Of a DNA stretch of 5,469 bases, positions 1 to 5,469 are shown piece after piece. A program made the position numbers and the translations under genes. Below the pieces are notes generated by a model that was given only the letters and a program-made list of their open reading frames with translations, was not told where the DNA came from and made no database searches. The stretch lies in the NCBI GenBank assembly GCA_023443485.1, contig JAEZUH010000048.1, positions 1-5,469 on the forward strand. The letters are read 5' to 3'. The number at the start of each line of letters is the position of its first letter. Within the stretch, counting starts at the first letter, position 1. This DNA comes from Bacillota bacterium (GTDB lineage: Bacteria; Bacillota_I; Bacilli_A; RFN20; CAG-826).

Positions 1-2
1 AG

Positions 3-3000
3 GGATTGATTAATTCTCTTAACGATACAACCTGTTTGCGGGTTGCTACCTATAATTATTTCGAAGTCGCCAAATCAGCATTCTCAGGTGGCACATCATC
101 CGCGTTCTTTGACTTAGCACCCGCCAATACTCCATATTTAATTTCTTGTGAGGAATACATATACGATTACAATTCTTCAAGGACATTAAGGCAAGTTGAA
201 ATTGATTATCTAACTGAAATTTATTCTACCTATCGCTACATGATTGATGAAGGTGTTTTGGACAGCAACAATCAATTTGTTACTGATACGATTGATGAAG
301 AAGTTGCTTTGCAAATTCGTAGCTCAATTGTTGGCATTCAGCAATCGATTGTCTTTCATCGCAAAGGTTCAATCTTAGATCCAGATTTAAGCGATGATTC
401 TGACGGTTATTATCCCACTGTCTTTCAAAATGCCATGGGAGCATTCTTAACCGCTGAAGACATGGGAACTATTGTTTATAACGCAAATAATCCTAAGGAT
501 GTCTTCTACTATGATACTTACGCGGCCTATTTAGAACCCGGCTTATCACCGGTGACAGAGAAGGATGTCATTAAAGCCAAATCCGATTACATCCTCGACA
601 ACTATTTCGATTACGCGGGAGCAAAGAATTTTAGTTATAATCAACAAATTAATGAAGTTAATGCTATTTTTAACGTTATTGATGCCATTGTTGGAGGGCC
701 AATCGAAGGCACTAATCAAAAGTATCAAGGACTCCGAAAAACGGATGGCTCAATTACATTTAGTTTTGAAAATTTTGACATCACAAATACTGGAAATGCT
801 CTAGCTGTCAATCAAATTTTAACCGCTTTAAATGAAACTAATACTATGTATGACAGCGTTTCAAACATCATCTCTTTAACCTTAGATAATGTTTCGCAAT
901 ATGATTTGGTGAGCGATTTGACTCATGTTAACTTTGCTGATACAAATGTCTTCTATCATTATTTTGATGAGGCTAATCTCGTTGGCGCACAGACCTATAA
1001 TTGGGAAGCCAAATTTGATGAACAAGAATTATCACTAGTGTGTGACATACTAAGCGAGGTTTCAAAGAACCAAAATGGTGAACCCTCGACTTTCCCTGAT
1101 TTAGATACAATCAACACCTCTTCGACCTCAATACTTAATTTGCAAAATTTCCTTCATGACTTAAATGAAAGCAAAATGTTTCATACGGGCGGGCCAAAAC
1201 TTTCGTTATCCTTTGATGTGAACCATGATGTTGTTTTGAACAATGCTTCTTCTACTGGAATGACTGTCTTCCAAGAGATATGCGTCGAACTATTTTCCCA
1301 TGATTCGATATCATCCTCTCTCTTTAATGTTAATTCTCCAAAAGATCAAGCCAACATGACTTTGGGCAATTACTCTAACGCTGATCAAAAAGCTGTTTAT
1401 TTAGCTGGTAATTTATTTACTTCTGATGGTCAAGGCGCTCTCGCTCTTTCGCTTTCTTCTCAATCCGCAGAAATCGATAATATCGCTGATTTTATGGTCG
1501 CGGCTTTGAATTTTAATACTTCTAATTTCAACTCGATGGATTTAATGTCAATTAATACAAGCGATGCTCGTGAAGTACTCGTTGCCTTGAATGATAGCAA
1601 TTCCCTTTATGATGCTGTTCCAAATCTTATTTACACAATGATGAATCGCGACTTTACCACTTTCCAAGGCGTTGATTTATCAGATGCTTCCTCCTTCTAT
1701 CACTACGATGAAACTGGAACAACCGATTACAATGTAAAATATGATGTCGATGAAATCGATAACATCATTACATTGGTTAACGATTATCAACTATTCACTG
1801 GTATAGTCGGCACGAACCCAATGGAAGACTTAGCAGTAATTAAAGCCCTGTTAGAAAATGGGTATATCTATGACATCCTCGTCGATACTTATACCAGCAA
1901 TATCTTACATGCTTCAAATGAATATCTTACTTCCTCTACCCATATGACTGTTTTTGAACAAGTTGTCAATATGTTTGTTTCCCGATCGGGACTGACAAGC
2001 TATGCTTATCCTGTCGATGGCGATGCTCAAATGATGGCAAAAATCAAAGCTGTTACCACCCTTGATGAAGCTTATAAAGTCAATGTCACAACGATAAATT
2101 CCACTGGTTACCACGAGAATTGGCTACGCGTGACCAACAACGATGAGATTCATGCTCTTGTCGATTTCATTTCCCTTAGCCAATCAATTCTCGGTGAAAG
2201 TGGAACTATGGATGTCGCTGACTTACACATGGACAACATTAATCCAAATGAAACCAAAACTATCATGATGGCGGTTAATAAAGTCGATTTCCTCAGTGAT
2301 GTTTTGCCAGTCTTTGTCAATCAAGGTTTTGAGGCAATTGGTTTAAACGCTCTGTCAACTTATAATTCTATTTCTTATTCGTATTTCAATATTGGTCAGT
2401 ATCAATATGGTGGTGATCGTAGCTCATCCAACATTGAATTTTGTGAAATTAATAATATCCAGGCTGCATTGACTAACATGATGAAAGTCGATGGAGAAAA
2501 TAACTTTGATGGTTATTATGGTCTCAACAATCTTGTCGCCCTCTCTGAAAACACTGATAACTTTGATGGTATTATCCGTTTCATTAGCCACAGTCGCATC
2601 TTAAATACTGATTCAACTGGTTCTTACAATACGATGTGGGATTTATCATCCTATCCTGCTTCAACTCGCGGCTTATTACTCTACAATATTTTAACTGCTG
2701 GAGTTAGCAACCCAAGTGAGGGAGCGAACCTTGGACAATACATTACAGGAGCCACCCCAGAAGAAAAGATTGCGACTCTTTCAAGAATATTCACCATTCC
2801 TAGTTATAATGATCTCGCTGAATCGAAAGGACTGTTTGCCTTGGCATCACATTCTGATGAAATCGATAGCAACAATCTAGATATCAACGATTTCAACGCT
2901 GTTAGTGAAGCTCGCACTGCTTTAACTTCATCCATGCGTACGGCTGCTGATGCTTTTGGAGACAATACCAATATTCGCTCTTATTTCGCAAGCGAAATTA

Positions 3001-3425
3001 TTGCCAGTCTTTTAGATCAATTTATGGAAATTCAATACGACGTTATTGACGGACTTACTTACTATTATGAAGAAGTCCATTTCGGCGCAAGTTCATATTT
3101 GGATATTGATGAAGCCGTCTATGACAATGTTAATTTCTCGGAATGCGATGGGTTAAACGGCGCATTTGAAACAGTTCAAATTGTTAACAAGATTATGGCT
3201 GACGGTGTTTTTCCAACCCGAAATGAGCTAATTAATGCTTTCACATTGATGGATAACAGCCAAGCGGCAAAGATATTGTATCTTGCCCGTGTCCATGACA
3301 ATCTTGGACTCATTACTCAATCTGTTCCTCCGACATGGAGTGACTATACTGCTAATGTCTACGCTCCTGGATTCTTATTCAGCACATATGGAACCTCATT
3401 AGCAGATTACTTTGCACTAAGTTAA
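3..3425 (+). CDS. Very large modular repeat protein of unknown function, 5'-partial
   Basis: I do not recognise a family. The frame is open from the window edge to the TAA at 3423-3425. A TTG at position 6 is the first possible start, but it has no properly spaced ribosome binding site and no signal peptide or membrane segment follows it, so the true start is probably upstream. Residue numbers here count from that TTG (1,139 residues). The visible part is rich in Asp, Asn, Ser, Thr and Tyr, poor in Lys and Arg, and has only about six Cys, a composition common in exported proteins. It is built of alternating A and B modules (see the repeat entry). No hydrophobic transmembrane stretch, LPXTG sorting signal, catalytic motif or Walker motif is visible. 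The C-terminus (ending ADYFALS) carries no anchor, so any signal peptide, lipobox or membrane anchor would have to be in the missing N-terminus. An extracellular or surface role is inference from composition and repeats only. The gene lies 2 bases before the yigZ-like gene. Confidence 0.8.
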   Translation, partial: GLINSLNDTTCLRVATYNYFEVAKSAFSGGTSSAFFDLAPANTPYLISCEEYIYDYNSSRTLRQVEIDYLTEIYSTYRYMIDEGVLDSNNQFVTDTIDEEVALQIRSSIVGIQQSIVFHRKGSILDPDLSDDSDGYYPTVFQNAMGAFLTAEDMGTIVYNANNPKDVFYYDTYAAYLEPGLSPVTEKDVIKAKSDYILDNYFDYAGAKNFSYNQQINEVNAIFNVIDAIVGGPIEGTNQKYQGLRKTDGSITFSFENFDITNTGNALAVNQILTALNETNTMYDSVSNIISLTLDNVSQYDLVSDLTHVNFADTNVFYHYFDEANLVGAQTYNWEAKFDEQELSLVCDILSEVSKNQNGEPSTFPDLDTINTSSTSILNLQNFLHDLNESKMFHTGGPKLSLSFDVNHDVVLNNASSTGMTVFQEICVELFSHDSISSSLFNVNSPKDQANMTLGNYSNADQKAVYLAGNLFTSDGQGALALSLSSQSAEIDNIADFMVAALNFNTSNFNSMDLMSINTSDAREVLVALNDSNSLYDAVPNLIYTMMNRDFTTFQGVDLSDASSFYHYDETGTTDYNVKYDVDEIDNIITLVNDYQLFTGIVGTNPMEDLAVIKALLENGYIYDILVDTYTSNILHASNEYLTSSTHMTVFEQVVNMFVSRSGLTSYAYPVDGDAQMMAKIKAVTTLDEAYKVNVTTINSTGYHENWLRVTNNDEIHALVDFISLSQSILGESGTMDVADLHMDNINPNETKTIMMAVNKVDFLSDVLPVFVNQGFEAIGLNALSTYNSISYSYFNIGQYQYGGDRSSSNIEFCEINNIQAALTNMMKVDGENNFDGYYGLNNLVALSENTDNFDGIIRFISHSRILNTDSTGSYNTMWDLSSYPASTRGLLLYNILTAGVSNPSEGANLGQYITGATPEEKIATLSRIFTIPSYNDLAESKGLFALASHSDEIDSNNLDINDFNAVSEARTALTSSMRTAADAFGDNTNIRSYFASEIIASLLDQFMEIQYDVIDGLTYYYEEVHFGASSYLDIDEAVYDNVNFSECDGLNGAFETVQIVNKIMADGVFPTRNELINAFTLMDNSQAAKILYLARVHDNLGLITQSVPPTWSDYTANVYAPGFLFSTYGTSLADYFALS
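150..3422 (+). repeat. Alternating A/B protein-level repeat array inside the large protein
   Basis: These are divergent repeats visible in the protein, not near-identical DNA repeats. Every module starts with a segment like 'iL.aLN.s..lYD.vP.lI' (residues 271-290, 521-543, 611-630, 753-772, 841-860) and ends with an 'EI..I..l' helix-like segment. The Glu of that motif is at residues 65, 217, 341, 489, 583, 714, 814, 952 and 1046. The spacings alternate long and short: 152, 124, 148, 94, 131, 100, 138, 94. Short A modules carry an aromatic FYHY-like patch in the middle (316-319, 564-567, 791-794, 1019-1022). Long B modules carry a TVFQ/TVFE patch (138-141, 420-423, 648-651), followed by a 'T..eek' segment (near 182-190, 457-463, 685-690, 917-922). 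Approximate modules in bases are: A0 end 150-251, B0 252-701, A1 702-1070, B1 1071-1520, A2 1521-1805, B2 1806-2198, A3 2199-2495, B3 2496-2906, A4 2907-3203, B4 start 3204-3422. A1-B1-A2-B2-A3 are the clearest; A0, B0, B3, A4 and B4 are weaker. Confidence 0.6.
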
Positions 3426-3427
3426 TT

Positions 3428-3805
3428 ATGCAAACAGTTCAAGTTCGGTGTGAAGAGACTTTGGAAGTTAATAAATCGAAATTTGTCGCGATTATTCTTC
3501 CCTTCAACGATGCTGATAATTTCAAGCAATTATTGGCGGAAATAAAAAAAGAACACTCGAAAGCGAAACATATTGTTTACGCTTATCGCGTTAAAGACAA
3601 AAGTAAATCTTGTGATGATCAAGAACCAAAAGGAACAGCCGGTCGGCCTTTACTTGAACTTCTTCACAAGCGAGAAATGGATCATGTGGTAATTTTTGTC
3701 GCCCGTTACTTTGGCGGCATTAAACTCGGCGCTTCTCGATTACTTCGAACTTACGTTCAAGCCGGCGTCAATGTGCTCAACAAAGCACAATTAATGAAAT
3801 TATAG
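3428..3805 (+). CDS. yigZ: YigZ/IMPACT family protein (UPF0029), single-domain form
   Basis: This 125-residue protein matches the N-terminal domain of the YigZ (E. coli)/YvyE (B. subtilis)/IMPACT family. The hallmarks are the NKSKF segment near residues 15-19, the 'CDDQEPKGTAGRP' block at 62-74 (family form 'DDGEP.GTAG.P') and the 'VARYFGGIKLGASRLLRTY' block at 91-109 (family form 'VRYYGG..LG..GL..AY'). Eukaryotic IMPACT regulates GCN2 signalling; the bacterial role is poorly defined and has been linked to translation or nucleic acid binding, so no precise function is assigned. Typical bacterial members are about 200 residues and carry a C-terminal DUF1949 domain; this one stops after the first domain. 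The ATG at 3428 puts about 14 residues before NKSKF, close to the E. coli spacing. It starts 2 bases after the preceding stop and no clear Shine-Dalgarno is visible, so translation may be coupled to the upstream gene. The protein is probably cytoplasmic. Family call firm, cellular role uncertain. Confidence 0.9.
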   Translation: MQTVQVRCEETLEVNKSKFVAIILPFNDADNFKQLLAEIKKEHSKAKHIVYAYRVKDKSKSCDDQEPKGTAGRPLLELLHKREMDHVVIFVARYFGGIKLGASRLLRTYVQAGVNVLNKAQLMKL

Positions 3806-3810
3806 GAGGA
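3804..3810 (+). promoter_or_regulatory. Ribosome binding site of the mrp gene
   Basis: AGGAGGA sits 8-9 bases before the ATG at 3819 and is a near-perfect complement of the 16S rRNA tail. It supports ATG 3819 as the start. Its first two bases are the last two of the yigZ-like TAG stop (3803-3805), so ribosomes terminating on yigZ arrive directly at this site. Confidence 0.85.
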
Positions 3811-3818
3811 AATATATT

Positions 3819-4643
3819 ATGCCAGAATGCAATCATGACTGCGAACATTGCGCGACTAGCGAATCTTGCGATAGTAAAAGCTTTAAAGCTAAATTAAATG
3901 AAGCATCCCATATTAAGAGAATCATTGGAGTTCTCTCCGGTAAAGGAGGAGTGGGAAAATCTTTCGTTACTTCTCTATTGGCTGTCAGCTTAAAAAAACG
4001 GGGTTACAAAGTAGGTATCCTCGATGCTGATGTCACTGGACCGAGCATCCCAAAAGCTTTTAATGTCTCAGAAAAAGCCACTGGCGAAGGAAGCCTTATC
4101 TATCCACTTTTTACTAAGCTAGGAATTAAGGTAATATCCGCTAACTGCTTATTGGAAAATGACTCTGATCCAATCATTTGGAGAGGGCCAATCCTCGCCA
4201 ATTTGGTAAAACAATTCTATGAAGATGTCCTTTGGGAAGAATTGGACTTTTTACTTATCGATATGCCTCCAGGAACCGGAGATGTCGCTTTAACAATTTT
4301 CCAATCTTTACCAATCGATGATTTGATAATCGTCACCTCCCCTCAAGATTTAGTGTCTCTTATCGTTACCAAAGCCATTAAAATGGCAGAGATGATGAAT
4401 ATCAAGGTCTTAGGTGTCGTCGAAAATATGTCTTATCTTTCTTGTCCAGATTGTGGCAAGAAAATTGAAATATTTGGATCTTCTCATCTTGATGATTTTG
4501 CCAAAGAATTGCATTTTGATATATTGGGTCGATTACCTCTTAATCCTGAACATACGACATTAATTGATAAAGGCCAAGTGGAGGATATAATCTTCCCAGA
4601 AATGGAAAACGTGACTCAAAGAGTCATTGAAAAGGAGAATTAA
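3819..4643 (+). CDS. mrp: Mrp/ApbC/Nbp35-type P-loop ATPase, iron-sulfur cluster carrier
   Basis: This 274-residue protein is a SIMIBI-class ATPase of the Mrp/NBP35 family. Family members bind a [4Fe-4S] cluster between two subunits and pass it to apo-proteins in the cytoplasm in an ATP-dependent way. The deviant Walker A motif GKGGVGKS, with its signature first Lys, is at residues 41-48. The switch I segment DADVTGPSIP is at 69-78, and the Walker B/switch II segment DMPPGTGD is at 148-155. The CPDC motif at 209-212 supplies the conserved cysteine pair for the bridging cluster. The N-terminus adds four Cys (4, 8, 11, 17; spacing C-X3-C-X2-C-X5-C). The last three match the spacing in eukaryotic Nbp35, and such a tail is common in clostridial Mrp proteins. 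The N-terminal DUF59 domain of some Mrp proteins is absent. ATG 3819 has an ideal ribosome binding site. The gene follows yigZ after 13 bases and precedes the peptidase gene by 2 bases. No SUF or ISC assembly gene is visible. MinD/ParA are less likely because of the TGPSIP segment and CPxC motif. Confidence 0.95.
   Translation: MPECNHDCEHCATSESCDSKSFKAKLNEASHIKRIIGVLSGKGGVGKSFVTSLLAVSLKKRGYKVGILDADVTGPSIPKAFNVSEKATGEGSLIYPLFTKLGIKVISANCLLENDSDPIIWRGPILANLVKQFYEDVLWEELDFLLIDMPPGTGDVALTIFQSLPIDDLIIVTSPQDLVSLIVTKAIKMAEMMNIKVLGVVENMSYLSCPDCGKKIEIFGSSHLDDFAKELHFDILGRLPLNPEHTTLIDKGQVEDIIFPEMENVTQRVIEKEN
4632..4637 (+). promoter_or_regulatory. Ribosome binding site of the pepP-like gene
   Basis: AAGGAG lies inside the last codons of mrp, 8 bases before the ATG at 4646. 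It supports that start and fits an operon with coupled translation. Confidence 0.8.
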
Positions 4644-4645
4644 CT

Positions 4646-5469
4646 ATGAGCGATATTGAAAATAGACGTGAACGCCTCTTCGCGAAGATGAAAGAAAACT
4701 CCGCAGCTTTATTCTTTGCTGGTGCTCCAAAGTTAAGAAGCGAAGATGAAACTTATCCTTTCGTTTCCAACCGACATTTCTTTTATTTAAGCAACATTGA
4801 ACAAGAAAATTCTGTTCTTTTGTTTGTCAAAGGAATCAGCGAAAAGAAGGTTTATCTTTTCATCGATGATTTCAGTGAATTAAAGGAAAAATGGACAGGG
4901 AAAAGATTAACGGTTACCGAAGCAAGAAACATTTCAAGAATCCAAAATGTCTATTTAAATGATTCATTTGAAAGCATGCTTTCTCTCGCTTTGACTAACA
5001 AAAATAACCAATATGGGAAAATTGATACCCTTTATCTAGATTTATCTCCAGAATTAAAAATCAAGGATAGCTATTCGACTCAAGAATTCGAAAAATTTAT
5101 TTTAAACGAGTATCCTTTTATCAAGACGATAAATGTATACTCAATGGTCACTGAATTGAGAATGATAAAATCATCTGAAGAAGTCGGCGAAATCCTTAAC
5201 GCCATTAACGGAACAAATAATGGCATTGGCCAATTAATATCAGAAATTAAGCCAGGAGTAGTGGAAAAACAACTCGCTGATACTTTTGAATTTTTTGGTC
5301 GCAAGCACGGATTTAGAGAATTAGCATTCTCCAGCATAGTGGCTTCCGGAAAAAACGCCACCTGTCTTCACTACCCATCCCAAAACGACTCTTTGAAAGA
5401 GAGCGATTTAATTCTCTTTGATATTGGTTATAAATCACATGGGTACTCTGCTGATATTTCCCGCACTTT
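4646..5469 (+). CDS. pepP: Xaa-Pro aminopeptidase (M24B, PepP-like), 3'-partial
   Basis: The ATG at 4646 opens a frame that runs without a stop through the right edge (274 codons seen; family members are about 400-440 residues, so roughly the last third is missing). Aminopeptidase P removes an N-terminal residue that precedes proline, using two metal ions (usually Mn) in the cytoplasm. Residues 7-60 match the aminopeptidase P N-terminal (AMP_N) domain: RRERL, then 'SAALFFAGAPKLRSEDETYPF', then 'NRHFFYLSN', parallel to E. coli PepP 'SAALIFA...RSADSEYPYRQNSDFWYFTG'. The pita-bread catalytic domain begins near residue 165 ('ELRMIKSSEEV'). His242 in 'ATCLHYPSQN' matches the substrate-binding His of PepP. 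Asp259 ('LFDIG', where 'DAG' is usual) and Asp270 ('SADISRT') match the first two metal ligands. The remaining ligands (one His, two Glu) lie beyond the window, so intactness cannot be judged. PepQ-type prolidase is less likely because the N-terminal domain is of the PepP type. It starts 2 bases after the mrp stop. Confidence 0.93.
   Translation, partial: MSDIENRRERLFAKMKENSAALFFAGAPKLRSEDETYPFVSNRHFFYLSNIEQENSVLLFVKGISEKKVYLFIDDFSELKEKWTGKRLTVTEARNISRIQNVYLNDSFESMLSLALTNKNNQYGKIDTLYLDLSPELKIKDSYSTQEFEKFILNEYPFIKTINVYSMVTELRMIKSSEEVGEILNAINGTNNGIGQLISEIKPGVVEKQLADTFEFFGRKHGFRELAFSSIVASGKNATCLHYPSQNDSLKESDLILFDIGYKSHGYSADISRT

Noticed and set aside
1..8. TTG at 6 with an adjacent AGGGA as a genuine start for the large gene
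   Set aside because: The purine run ends directly at the TTG, far too close for a ribosome binding site. The codon before it is in frame and open, and no signal peptide or domain boundary follows, so the gene most likely continues upstream.
546..728. Short - strand open frame (60 codons)
   Set aside because: Antisense to the large gene, no upstream Shine-Dalgarno or promoter seen, and its sequence reads as a shadow of the sense codons.
565..804. Short + strand open frame (79 codons) inside the large gene
   Set aside because: It lies wholly within the well-supported large coding frame, has no ribosome binding site and resembles no known protein; it is a frame shadow.
1914..2114. Short - strand open frame (66 codons)
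   Set aside because: Antisense to the repeat region of the large gene, with no independent support.
3806..3818. Possible promoter or terminator between yigZ and mrp
   Set aside because: Only 13 bases, fully accounted for by the ribosome binding site and spacer; no hairpin or -10/-35 pair fits.
5080..5361. - strand open frame (93 codons)
   Set aside because: It is antisense to the catalytic domain of the pepP-like gene, whose + strand translation shows conserved PepP residues through this stretch.
3..5469. Reassignment of TGA to tryptophan, as in mycoplasmas
   Set aside because: Tryptophan is TGG in the genes read here and no gene needs an in-frame TGA to stay open, so the standard bacterial code explains everything seen.

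Overview
The window is an AT-rich (roughly 35-40% GC by eye), densely coded stretch with four consecutive genes, all on the + strand, and almost no non-coding DNA (gaps of 2, 13 and 2 bases). Strong Shine-Dalgarno sites (AGGAGG, AAGGAG), TAA/TAG stops and TGG as the only tryptophan codon needed point to a bacterium using the standard bacterial code. The gene styles (Cys-rich N-terminus on Mrp, single-domain YigZ/IMPACT protein) suggest a low-GC Bacillota or a Mollicutes-related lineage with the standard code. This placement is inference; no rRNA or other phylogenetic marker is present.

Positions 3-3425 hold the 3' part of a very large gene whose reading frame is still open at the left edge. 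Its product (at least 1,140 residues here) belongs to no family I recognise. It is rich in Asp, Asn, Ser and Thr. Reading its protein shows that it is built almost throughout from two divergent modules, called A and B here, that alternate in the order (A0)-B0-A1-B1-A2-B2-A3-B3-A4-(B4). Each module ends in a similar 'EI..I' helix-like segment. This repeat architecture is the most unusual thing in the window.

Positions 3428-5469 hold three recognisable genes: a short YigZ/IMPACT-family (UPF0029) protein, a Mrp/ApbC/Nbp35-type P-loop ATPase predicted to carry Fe-S clusters, and an M24B Xaa-Pro aminopeptidase (PepP-like) cut off by the right edge. The tight spacing, the YigZ stop codon lying inside the Mrp ribosome binding site, and the absence of any visible promoter or terminator suggest that all four genes are on one transcript. 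The three downstream genes are cytoplasmic housekeeping functions with no evident link to the large protein. The co-location may reflect genome compaction rather than a shared pathway. I see no RNA genes, mobile elements, CRISPR arrays, attachment sites or terminators.
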